This document shows positions 19,979-29,920 of a stretch of DNA of 31,033 nt, one piece after another (position 1 is the first letter of the stretch; each line of letters opens with the position of its first letter). The notes under the pieces were generated by a model that was not told the DNA's origin, did not search any database, and worked only from the letters and a program-made list of their open reading frames with translations. The stretch covers positions 1-31,033 of the forward strand of contig MEDY01000381.1 of assembly GCA_001724265.1 (NCBI GenBank), given 5' to 3'. This stretch comes from Rhizaria sp. SCN 62-66. Lineage: Eukaryota; Rhizaria, unplaced. A program made the translations under genes and the position numbers.

Positions 19979-20215
19979 TTGGATTTGCTGCTGCAGCATG
20001 ATCTGCTGCATCTGCTGCTGCATCTGCGCCTGCTGCTGCTGTTGCTGCTGCTGCGCGTGCTGCTGCAGCTGGAGCTGCACGTGCGCGTGCACGAAGGCCT
20101 GCACCGACACGGGATCTACCAGCCCGGCCGCGGCCGCGGCCGCGGCGGCCACGGCAGCCGCCTGCGACAGCGGCAGCTGCCCCTGCTGCTGCTGCTGCTG
20201 CTGCTGCGCTTGGTG

Positions 20216-20249
<34 letters not shown>

Positions 20250-21138
20250 ATGTGCGCCATACCGCCCGCGCTGCCGGCGCCGGCGCCGTTGGCGGCGTTC
20301 ATGAGCGAGAGCGCCTGCAGCGCGGCGGTGATGCTGTCGTCGGAGCTGCCCGCGCCAGCGCCCGAAAAGGACGGCCGCAGCAGGCCTTGCATCTGCATGC
20401 CCGCCGGCGCGCCGCCCGCGCTGCCCGCGCCGACGCCCGCGCTGCCCGCGCCCGCGCTCGCGCCCGCGCTCGCGGCGCCGGGCCCGTTGATGGCTGCGGG
20501 CAGCTTGGGGTTGAACGAGTTGAACACGGGTCCGCCGCCGGGCGCCGTGACGTTGATGGCCTTGAGCTTGCCGGTGCGCGGGTCGGGCACGATCTCGTAG
20601 CACACCAACTCCTCGGCCTCCAGCGTGCGGTAGCCCAGCGACTTGATCTCGGACTGGTGCACGAACACGTCGCCCAGGTTGCGGTCGGAGATGAAGCCGT
20701 AGCCCTTGTCAGCGTCGAACCACTTGCACAGGCCCTGGATGCGGCCCTTTGGCACGCCGCCGCTGCCGCCGCCGCTGCCGCCTGAGCCGGAGCCGCTGCT
20801 GCCAAGGCCGGCGCCGCCGTGCATGGCGTGGGTGGCGCCCGCGGAAAGCATGAGGCCGTGGCCGTGACCGTGGGTGCCGGGGAACTGACCGTGGGCAGCG
20901 GCCGCGCCGTTGCCGTTGCCGCTGGGGCCATGTGCGGACGCGGCGGCGGCAGCGGCGGCGGCAGCGGCGGCGAGGTCCAGGCCGTAGAGGGCGTAGAAGT
21001 CATTGAAGCCAGCAGCATTGTTGTTGTTGCTGCTACCAATATTGCCGTTGCCGTTGGTGCTTGAGCCAGAGCCAGGGTGCGCACCGTTGTTGCCGTTCAT
21101 GGGACTGGGGAGCATCATGCCGCCGGAACCACTGAGTC

Positions 21139-21185
<47 letters not shown>

Positions 21186-21350
21186 AGGAGACCGCGGTTA
21201 GCGTGACTGTTGTTATGATTGCTGTTAATGTTGGCAGTGGACGTGGGGGCAAAACCAGTGACGCTGCTGCTGTTACTGCTGCCGTTGCTGCTGGCGTTGC
21301 TGCCCTTGGGTCGCACGGGCCCCGGGCCGGCGTTGCCATTACCGCCGCCA

Positions 21351-21381
<31 letters not shown>

Positions 21382-21886
21382 GACGACGGTTACCATTGTT
21401 AGCAGCAGCAGCGGCAGCGTTGTTGTTGTTGATCGAGGCAAACTGGCCCTGTCCGTGACCGGAGGCAGTGAAGGGAGCCTGGGAAAAGCCGGACATGTTG
21501 AGCGCGAAGTTGTTGGAGCCCGCGGCAGAGGCGGCGACAGCGGAGGACTGCTGCTGGTGCTGTTGCTGCGGGTGGGGGAAAAAGGAGGTGCCTGTGGTGG
21601 AGGCGAAAGATGACGGGGGCAGCGCGAAACCACCATAGAGGGTGGAGGATGAGCCCTGGAATGGCTGCGCCGCGTGGTCCGGGGCAAACGGGAACGCAGG
21701 ACCCGATGCTGAGGGTGGGAACGGGGCCTGGATGCCTGTGGTGTTTGGGTGAGAGGGCGCGGTGGGCTGGTAGGGCAGAGTGAAGTCTGAGACGTGCGCG
21801 GGGGGAAAAGTGAAAGACGTGGGGTAAAAAGCGTCGGTGGAAGAGTCAGCACTCTCAGAGGCCCGGTGAGAATCACTCGGGATCAT
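18584..21886 (-). CDS. Cold-shock-domain protein, Gln/Asn-rich
   Basis: A single-stranded nucleic-acid-binding protein of the Y-box/cold-shock class, likely acting on mRNA. It is a single exon from ATG 21886 to TAA 18584, 1100 codons. The one folded region is the CSD at about residues 383-455: GLCKWFDADKGYGFISD (RNP1-like, aromatic W389, Y396 and F398), DVFVHQSEI (RNP2-like), then ELVCYEIVPD and LKAINVTAPGG. Everything else is low complexity: a Pro/Ser N-terminus, several poly-Gln tracts encoded by CAG, Asn/Gly repeats (NGNGNG), poly-Ala and Gly/Ser linkers. This composition resembles prion-like, condensate-forming RNA-binding proteins. An in-frame TAG at codon 741 (19664-19666) is followed at once by more of the same Asn/Ser/Gly repeat and 359 further codons. 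If TAG stopped translation, the product would be 740 residues and still contain the CSD. Confidence 0.85.
19664..19666 (-). other. In-frame TAG read as sense (CSD gene, codon 741)
   Basis: The minus-strand TAG is followed, in the same frame, by 29 codons of Ser/Asn/Gly-rich sequence before the next ATG, then by Gln-, Ser- and Gly-rich coding-like sequence to TAA at 18584. The composition is unchanged across the TAG. A 15-base stretch starting GTAGGC and ending ACAG could formally be removed as an in-frame intron, but the other introns here are 102 to 220 bases long. Confidence 0.7.
19699..19740 (-). repeat. CAG microsatellite (poly-Gln) in the CSD gene
   Basis: A pure run of 14 CAG codons on the coding strand (CTG on plus) just before the MAGQQ segment that precedes the in-frame TAG. 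Further poly-Gln tracts in the same gene lie near 19930-20060, 20183-20250 and 21141-21186. Confidence 0.9.
21141..21186 (-). repeat. CAG microsatellite (poly-Gln) in the CSD N-terminus
   Basis: An uninterrupted run of CAG/CAA codons on the minus strand encodes the longest N-terminal poly-Gln of the cold-shock protein, followed by RLSGSGG. Confidence 0.9.
21331..21380 (-). repeat. GGCAAC hexamer repeat (Gly-Asn) in the CSD gene
   Basis: Tandem GTTGCC hexamers on plus encode alternating Gly-Asn on minus. The repeat is in frame and interrupted once by a Gly-Gly variant. Confidence 0.8.
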
Positions 21887-22689
21887 GTTGAGGCGCGCTA
21901 CGAAGGCAGAAGAGTGGCAAGTATGGGGAGAACGAAAAAATGATGAAGTGGGTAAGGAAATCTTATCTTTCGGGAGGTTCGGCGAGAGAGAATATATGGA
22001 TAGATCGGGCGAAAAACGTGGAATAATTCAGAAGAACGCGTTAATAATTGCATGAAACTGTTTACATTCGCAACACATTTAGCAAAACTAGATAAAAAGC
22101 GCGCAAACGAAAAATCACAAACCAACCGAGCCACGGTGATCATCACTGTAACTTCCATCGCAGTTATCCGAGTGTAGGTAGATAATCTCAGGGTTTGAAA
22201 AACAATTCCGCTCTTTTCTTGAGTAATCAACCTATAACCAACTCAGTATCGCCGCGACAAGCACACGATAAAGCACCAGAGCGTCTTAGACAAAATTCTG
22301 CTCAACCGAGAAGCCCGTCCAACCGAACTGTCGGCAGGCAGGCGGTGCCGAGCTGGAAGCACAGCCAGACCCTGGAGATTTTTCGGAACGAGCCTCGAAC
22401 GATTTGCTGTGGCGGTTAGTTTACTTGTATCAAGGATATATCTTTCAATTTATCGTCAATCAAGGTTTTATCTGGTGCATGGAAGGTTTGTGAGAGTAAA
22501 TGTTTATTTTTATATTTTTAACGCTTGCACTCTTAGTCTTCCTCTAGAACAGCTCACATTGACTCACCCTGACTTCATCTGTACACGCTTGTTCCTTTCC
22601 TACTGCCTGCAACAGCCTCTCAGTCAACCACCCTTCCTTAGAGTGAACACTGCCGTACAGCTGTGGTTTGGTGCTTTTGGTGAGCCACG
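21887..22689. promoter_or_regulatory. Divergent promoter region, CSD and UFL1
   Basis: About 800 bases of AT-richer DNA separate the opposed start codons of the cold-shock and UFL1 genes. It must hold both promoters and 5' UTRs. Short open frames here have no recognisable domain. No clear core promoter element stands out. Confidence 0.5.
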
Positions 22690-25600
22690 ATGAATGCAGA
22701 AATCGTACGTGCTCTGTCTATAGTGGCTCCCCTGCTTTGTCCTCCCAGTACGAAATCGAGTATCTCAGGACCCTCTTACCGATTCCTGCTTTGATATGCA
22801 AACATCTCACAAACCACTCTCGCGTTTTCTCCCCTGCTGCTCTTGTTCTGGCGGCACTGCTACAGGCGTCGCTATTCTCGCAGCTGCGCGCGTCGCAGCT
22901 CTCGGCCCCGGCGCCGCGGCTGTCGGACCGCGCCTGCCTCTCGGTCCTGCGCCTGCTTGCCGCCGCCCCCGCCGGCTCCCCGTGCCACGTCGCGCTCGTC
23001 CCCACGCTCTCAGGCCGCGCGTTGCTCACGCCGGAACGCCTCGACGCGGACCTGGCCGCCGCGCTCACTGCGTACGGCGGCCGCCTCGAGGTCGCCGCCC
23101 TGCCCGACCTGCTCGACGTCGACGCAGTGCACCTCACCTTGCCCATCTCGCGCCTCTGCGCCGCTTCAAAGCAGCAACAACAGCAAGCGAGCACCAACGC
23201 CAACACGGCGACCGCGGCCGTGGGTACGGCGGCATGTGCCGTGCTCGTCGCGGGCGGCTCACTACTCTTGTCCCGCGCGTACGGAGCCGCCCTGGTCGCC
23301 GAGCTGTGCGACGCGCTCGCCACGTACGCCACGGTGCCACTGCAGGCCTTCGCCGACCGGCGCAAGCTGCCCCTCGCCTACATCACCGCTCTTGTCACTG
23401 AGCAACTTGCCATGGACGCCACTGCAACATCGGCGACTGCTGAGACCTCGGCTGCGACTATAGGTTTCCCTCCGGGCACGGCTCTCGTGTGCGGTGTGCT
23501 CCAGACGCCTGCGCACGCGGCGCTCGAGCGCGCGCGGCTGCGTGGCGCTCTGCGGGCGCTCACGGTCCCGACTCCGCTGGCCACCGTCGCCGCGGCGACT
23601 GAGACCGAGGCTGTGGCCGCCTCAGTGACCGCGACTGCCTCAGCAACGGCGACTGCGGCTGTGACAGAAGCGCTGAGTCAGAGTCTGAATGCAGCTGTGG
23701 CCAACAATGAAAATGTGGCAGTGCCTGAGAGCGTCACAATTGCGTCTCTTGTGAACAGCATAAACTCTACAAGTGTAAGTAGCCCCTCGAATGTAAGTGC
23801 GGCCGCGAACGGCCCCTTAGTGGCTACGCCGGCAGTGTTCGTCGCAGCGCAACGCGCCGCCCTTGCAGCGGCGATGGCAGGCTCAGCGCTCACAACTGCC
23901 GTCAAGACACCAGCGGCCGTTAGGGCCAGGGGCCACACAAACAACAGCGGCAGCAACACTGTCGGCGGGGTGGGCGCTGGCGCTGTGGCGTACGAGACTG
24001 CGGCGGCCCGCTTCGGCCTGCCAGCCGCGCCCGACGCCGCCGCCGCCGCGCTGCTGACGCTGTTTCCGGGCGGTGTGGCCGGCAAGAGCGACTTTTTCAG
24101 TCCTGCACTCGTCGAGCTCCTGACTGCCGCCGTGTCAGAGCTGACTGTGTCCAAGGAAGATACGCCCGGTGTGCCCTTGGGTGGGGGCAACTGGGTTGAT
24201 CTGGTGCCGCTGCTGCCGCCTGCCACCGTTTCCAATGCTGTCGCAGCTGCTGAAAGCGGCGACAGCGACGACGTCGATGCCGTCCTGTTAGCCAAGACGG
24301 CCGCCGCTGCCGTCGCGGCGACGAAGGGGATCGCTAGAGAAGAGCTGATCGTGTTGGCGCCGGCGTTTGTTGTCACACAAGCAGCAATCGCGGCGGCGAC
24401 AGCTGCAGTCATTTGTGGCAACAAGAGTGAACGTGCTGTAAGTGGCAATAGCGCCTTGCTGAACAAACTCGCTACACTTCTTGTGAGTCCCACAGCTGTT
24501 AGGAATGCGAGTGGAAAGAACAAGAGCTCTCCAGCAACTAATGCTGCTGTGCAGTCTAAGAGTGCTGCCTCAGCTAAGCCAAAGTCCTCTGAACGCGCGT
24601 TCTCGTCCAAGAGCGGCGCTGTGGACGCGGGCGCGCTGGCCGCGGCCGCCGCCCACCTCAGCGCACACCTCCTGTCCGTGCCGTTGCTATCCGCCTCGCT
24701 GGCCTCGGTGGACGGGGAGCCCCTCTCGCAGCCAGTCGCGCTGGCGCTGGCCCGCCGCCTGCTCACGGTCACTCTGCCGGCCTCGCTCGCGCCGTTGCTG
24801 CCCGCCGCGGCCGCCGCTGTCGCCGCCGAAGCCGCAGCCGCAGCTGCCGCAACCGCCGCCGCCGCTGCCGCTGGGAGTGCCGGCGGCAGTGGGAGTGCGG
24901 CCGAGGCGCAACTGCAGGCGCGTGTGGGCGCACTGCACGTGGCCGTGCAGGAGACTCTCGAGGCGCTCACGGTCACTGCGCGCGGCGTCGAGGCTCTGAC
25001 AGCGGCTAAGGGCCCGCACGACGGCGACGGCGATGCCGATGCCGACGCCCGTGATACAGAGAATGACAAAGAGAGTGATAAAGATGACGAAAAGAGTGAT
25101 GCGAGCGACGCGTCGCTGCTGCGCAGCGTGCTGGGACGGCACCTGGCCGCGACCACCGGCGCGCTCGCGCTCTCGCTCCTCGCCCGCACGCGCGCCGCCG
25201 TCCTGGGCCTCGTCCTGCCCTCCGACCCCGCGGGCAACAACAGCAACAGCAGCAACAGCAGCAGCAACGCCAGTGCGAGTGCGAATACGAACACAAAGAC
25301 TCTGATGACCGTGTTGCCTCGTGCAGACGTGAACCACGTGCTTGCCGATCAGAAGAGCGCCGCTGCAGAGCTCGCCGCCCTGGCCTCCACGGTCTACGCC
25401 GCCTCCGATACCGCGAACAGCAGCAACAGCAGCAGCAGCAGCACATCGACCGCTGCCGTCCTTGTGGCGAAGGCGGTGGCGGCCGCGGCGGCAGAGGGCG
25501 TGTCTCAGCGGCCGGCCACCGCGGCGCGGGCGGCTGCGATGGTTGCGCGCGTGCGCAAGGGGGCACTGGCGGCCCTCAACGCCTCTCTAGCCAACGTCAA

Positions 25601-25874
25601 GACAAAGCAAGGAGCCAATGCGAGTGCGAATGCCACTGTGCGGGCGCTGGCGGTGACTGCGTGCGTGGCGCGCGCGGGGCTCTTGGTGACGCTGCCAGCG
25701 ACTGCGACCGGGAATGCGGCCGCGGCGGCGGCGGCGGAGGCGATCGTGGCGGCGGCGGTGCGGGCGGCGGCGCGGCGAGGATTGCTGTCCGAGAAGGAAT
25801 CTGACGCTATTCAACGTGGCGACTTGGCTGACATCGTTGCCGCCGCGGCGGCTGACGAGGGTAACCACGAGTGA
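22690..25874 (+). CDS. UFL1: UFL1, E3 UFM1-protein ligase
   Basis: UFL1 transfers the ubiquitin-like modifier UFM1 to targets such as ribosomal protein uL24 at the ER, working with DDRGK1. The model is exon 1 at 22690-22704 (MNAEI) and exon 2 at 22866-25874, 1007 residues (human 794). The GTACGT donor and CTACAG acceptor give MNAEIASLFSQLRASQL, matching the UFL1 N-terminal helix (WEEIRRLAADFQRAQ). Collinear family blocks follow: a LLTPERL..L..YGGRLEVAALPDLLDVDAVHL segment (about 57-85), LLLSRAYGAALVAELCDAL (about 124-142) and PPGTALVCGVLQTPAHAALERARLRG (about 206-230). Then FGLPAAPDA and NWVDLVPLLPPATVSNAV (about 447-465), close to human TWVDIAPLLPTSLSVEDA. Ala-, Ser- and Asn-rich inserts break the domain, and the C-terminal half is mostly Ala-rich. 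Stop is TGA. It implies a working UFM1 pathway in the organism. Confidence 0.85.
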
Positions 25875-26343
25875 AATTGATCTATACTTCAAACAGATAC
25901 ATAGTTTATTCAAGTTATATTGCCTTGTCAATGTTATTTTCGATCAATTTAAGTGCCACCACAAACATTATATTAGTACCAAGAGCAGTACACTCGTCAC
26001 TATACGATGTGGGAATACAATGTAACGTTTGTACGAACTCCTCAAGCTGCGAAGTCACCACTGGTCAAGTTGTTACCGGATGGTGTAGTGGTTGAAGTTG
26101 AACTCTTCTGGATATAGTCGCGTGTCCGGCACACCTTCGTGATGTTATTATTATTTTGAACGGTAGATAGTTGTGTCACGTTGTTTCCTTTATTTTGTCG
26201 CAAGAGACGCACGTTTTGTGCGCTTAAACCAGTCCTGAATCTCCGCCTGCTCGAATCTCCTCTGCCCCCTCTCACCACGCCCTTCTCCGCCCTCTGCCGC
26301 CGCTCCGCGCCGCTCCCTTGCCCTACCCGCACAGTATCCTCAC
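25875..26343. other. Intergenic region, UFL1 to RBR gene
   Basis: The left part is AT-rich and is presumably the UFL1 3' UTR; no canonical AATAAA is seen. The right part, about 26230-26340, is a C/T-rich stretch directly before the RBR start codon and resembles a pyrimidine-rich promoter or 5' leader. Confidence 0.45.
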
Positions 26344-29300
26344 ATGGCTGACTTGGGATGGGGTGAACTTGACGACTGGGACGAGGTGGGTCACACCAGC
26401 GAGTGGACCAGCATCGTTCAGCCCAGCACAGCTGCGCCCGCTGACACCTAGAAGCCTTCCGCCGCCGCGGCGGCAACCTCATCGTTGTCTTCTGCAACCG
26501 CCCCTGTGGCGCCCATCGTGGTCTCCGCGCCCGTGACCGTTGTCGCGCCGAAGCCCAGCGGCTTGATGGACAGTTCTCTCTTTACACAACAGACCGGCAA
26601 GTCGCAGGCGCGATATGCTACGAGGTGGGTCCTTCTCCTCACATGTAGCTTCTTTTTTTCGAGAAAACGCATTAGCACGCCTGTAAATTCTGTTTAATTA
26701 TATGCTAAAGTTCTGTATCTCACTATTTTTACTCTTATTTTTTCTTCTGTCTTATTTCTGCGTGATATCTTGTCGTCAATTCAACTCCCCTCCTCTGCCT
26801 CGCGCGTGCGCAGCTCCGCGTCCCTGTACGAGGTCGTGCCGCGCTCCGGCGTGACGACCCAGATGGCCCTCGCTGTGCTCCGCGCCGCCGAGCGCCTCTT
26901 CGTCACCCCCTCGGAGGCGGCCTGTCTCCTGCGCGCCTACCACTGGAACCGGACGAAGCTGGAGCAGGACTGGTACGGCAATGCCGAGAAGGTCCGCCGC
27001 GACTCAGGCGTCCCCGAGCCGCTCAACCTCGCCTCCTGGGAGACTGCCTACGCCGTGTTTACGCTCGCGCCCACCGCCAATACCGGCACGGCCGCGGGCG
27101 CGCGCGTCGCCGCCTCCGTCTCTGGCGCTGCCTCTGGCTCCGGCTCCGGTGCGGCCGCCACGGGCGCGCTGTCTGCGCCGCCGTCGCTGGGCGTGGCCAG
27201 CATCGTCATCCCCGACCTCACGGCCACCTCCTCCGCCGCGGCCGCCGCCGTCGCCGCGGCTGCGGTGGGCCCTATCGACGTCGAGTCCCTGCCGCCGGCG
27301 CCGGCCTCAGTGCCCACCCCGCCCTGCGCCGGCGCGCGCGACACGACCTTCTTCTACCACGCGCCGTCGCGTGCGCTCTTCGTGCAGTGCTCGACGGCCT
27401 ACTGCGACCGCGTGCGCGTCGAGAGCGCCGCCGCGCTGGGCTGCGGCCACTGGTTCTGCAGTGACTGCTGGCAAGCCTTCTTGGCCTCGGAGATCGACAC
27501 GCTGGGCCGCAGCGCAGTCTTCACGCGCTGCATGGGCATGGTCTGTACCAACGCCTCTATCAGCCACCGCCACGGGCTCGGCTGCAAGTGCAACGCGCTC
27601 GTCCCGCTCGAGTTCTTCGACCGCTTTGTGCGCCGCCCCACGCAGCTGCTCATGCAGCAGCAGCTCTCCGCCGCCAGCTCCACCAGCGAGGCCGCCGGCG
27701 CCGCAGACGGCAGCGGCAGCGGCAGCGGCGCCGGCGCCGGTGCGGGCGCGGCCGCCGACGGCGCGGGCGCGGCCGCCGGGGCCGGAGGCGCGCCGCTGCT
27801 GCTGCGCGCGGGCTCGTTCAAGCGGCAGCAGTCGCTGGCCAACGCCATCTCCGAGTCGGCCGCCGTGGCCGCCGCCGCCGCGGCAGCCGTGGTGCCGGGC
27901 GGCAAGCTGCTTCCGTCCTCGCTTACGCGCGTACCCTCGACCGAGATGACTGCGGCCGCCACTGCCACGGCGGCGGCGATCAGCAACCGCCACCACTCTG
28001 ACAGCGGTGATGCCGGCGGCGGCGAGGGCGGCGCGGACCGGACGCACGGTCCCGTATCGTCGCTGTTCCCCGCCGCGCACGGGCTTACCTTTGGCGCGGG
28101 CGCGAACGAGACGGGCGCGCGTCTGGTGGAGCGGCTCGAGAGTTGGGTGGTGGACCTGTACGTGGACAAGACTCCCGGCATCACGTGGTGCCCGCGGCCC
28201 GGCTGCGGCCCCGCCAAGGCCGCGGCGGCTGCGGCCGCGCTGATCTCGGGCGCGGACCCCATGGCCGCCGCCGACGCCGCGGCGCCCGGCGCGGACATGG
28301 GCGGCCCCGACTCTGGCGCGTTCGCCATAGTGGACAAGTCGGACGGGCTGCTGGGGATCCTCCCGGTCAAGTGCAAGTGCGCGCATGAGTTCTGCTTCAA
28401 GTGCCTGCAGGGCCCCCACGTGCCCGCGCCGTGCGACATCGTAGCCGCGTGGAACGCGCGCACGAACACCGACACGAGCGACCTGTGGATTCTGGCGCAG
28501 ACTAAAGAGTGCCCCAAGTGCCGCGTGCGCATCGAGAAGAACCGTGCGTGCAACCACATGACGTGCCTCAACTGCCGGCACCAGTTCTGCTGGCTGTGTC
28601 TCGCTAACTGGTCCGAGCACAACTCGTCCACGGGCGGCAGCTTTACCTGTCTGCGCTACCAGCAGGCCGTCTCCAAGGACGGCGTGTCGGCGGCCGAGAA
28701 GGCGCAGATCGAGCTCCAGCAGACGCTGCAGAAGCACTCGTACTACCTGGCGCGCGTGCAGCAGCACCAGCAGGGCGCGGCCTTCGCCGTCAAGCTCAAG
28801 GCGGACCTGGAGGCGCAGCTGCACCGCGTTACTGGCCACGTCGCGACCCGCGTGCTCGCCCAGATCGCGCCCGCCGCCGTGCTGCCCAAGGGCGGCTCCT
28901 CGGCCGCCGCCGCGGCGGGGCTGTCAACCGAGGCCGAGGCCCCTGCGGCGCTGGCGACGCGCTTCCAGTTCGCGCTCGACGCGCTGGACAAGGTGATCAC
29001 GGCGCGCACAGTGCTGCGTTGGTCGTATGTGACGGCGTTCTACCTCAAGACCAACGACACGAAGCGGCTGTTCGAGATGCAGCAGGAGCTGCTGGTCAAC
29101 ACTGTGGAGCAGCTGCAGGAGACGCTCGAGGACGTGCTGACGGACATGGTGGCCGTGTACCGGCAGAAGAAGGCGATCACCGACGCTGTGGCCGGGGTTG
29201 AGTCGATGCGCAAGTTCCTCACGCAGCACATCTCGAGCGGCGACCTGGAGAACTCGCTGCTGTACAAGGAGGATGCAGGCACGTCGACGCAGACCTGGAT

Positions 29301-29412
29301 GTGCCGCTGCGGCGCCGAGAGCAAGGAGGGCGTCAACGTGTGCGTCAAGTGCACGGCCTGCCGCAGGCACGGTGAGCCCGAGTGCAAAATCTGCCAGAAC
29401 ATGCGTCTCTAA
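26344..29412 (+). CDS. Ariadne-type RBR E3 ubiquitin ligase
   Basis: A RING-between-RING ligase that forms a thioester with ubiquitin before transfer. Exons read 26344-26624 and 26814-29412, 959 residues; the junction completes a Ser codon (AG/C). The acidic start (MADLGWGELDDWDE) is followed by a TAG at codon 36 and a UBA-like segment (about 98-155; LLRAYHWNRTKLEQDWY), as in Ariadne. RING1 lies at about 286-355 (C304-G-H306, C309..C312, later Cys) with an unusual opening CxxxxC at 286/291 instead of CxxC. A Gly/Ala insert of about 150 residues separates it from the IBR (WCPRPGCG..CKCAHEFCFKC). RING2 is ECPKCRVRIEKNRACNHMTC, with predicted catalytic Cys673, then HQFCWLC. The helical Ariadne domain (about 835-915) and a C-terminal zinc ribbon (WMCRCGAESKE..CVKC) follow. 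Stop is TAA. If TAG were a stop, initiation at ATG 26566 would still give an almost complete enzyme. Confidence 0.9.
26449..26451 (+). other. In-frame TAG read as sense (RBR gene, codon 36)
   Basis: The TAG follows 35 codons from ATG 26344 that encode an acidic, Trp-containing start. The frame continues with Ala/Ser/Val-rich sequence to the splice donor at 26625 and then to the conserved UBA-like part. The evidence is weaker than in the cullin, because a later ATG (26566) could be the true start. A 36-base in-frame GT..TAG segment could also be drawn as an intron. Confidence 0.6.
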
Positions 29413-29920
29413 GACGTCTGCACCGGCGTGGCAGCATAGAGGCGGCGAGCGAGAAGTGACTGCCAGGCACGAGTGTCGTGCGAGTGCTGTCGCTCTTGTT
29501 TGCTCTTTTTTTATCGTGTCGCTCGAGTGTAACTAATGTGAGAGCTGGTGCGTAGTTGATGACGCATCAACGACCTGTGCTGTGGATATCGTTTAGATAG
29601 CTTTTCTTCGTGTCCTGCTGTGATACTGTCAGTAATCATACATTCATCTGTGTCTTCTATTGCGATAATAGTTTGCAACTCCTTTGTATGAACTTGATTG
29701 TGTCTTGTATTCGAGAGGATTTGAAACCACCTCATAAGTGCTCTCGCTCGAGATTCACTTGCAACAAGCGATCGAGCTCCAAATAAAACATTGTGTGCGT
29801 AGTAAAGAATCCGTTATTGATTATGACACACGAGTGTATATATTTAAATGGTAGCTTTCGTATGATATTCTTATTATTTTTCAGCCATATACGTATTTGT
29901 TTCTCTACGCGTATAGACAA
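29413..29920. other. RBR 3' UTR and ankyrin gene promoter
   Basis: AT-rich intergenic DNA between two plus-strand genes. AATAAA at 29782-29787 is a plausible polyadenylation signal for the RBR gene, 370 bases past its stop. The remaining 130 bases before the next ATG are very AT-rich and must include that gene's promoter. Confidence 0.5.
29782..29787 (+). terminator. Possible polyadenylation signal of the RBR gene
   Basis: Canonical AATAAA in AT-rich DNA between the RBR stop codon and the next gene's start codon. Confidence 0.4.

Noticed and set aside
19451-20785. Plus-strand Leu-run frame opposite the cold-shock gene
   Set aside because: The poly-Leu is the antisense reading of CAG repeats; the CSD is on the minus strand.
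23678-25294. Minus-strand frame of 538 codons opposite UFL1
   Set aside because: Antisense shadow of a GC-rich gene; the plus strand carries collinear UFL1 motifs.
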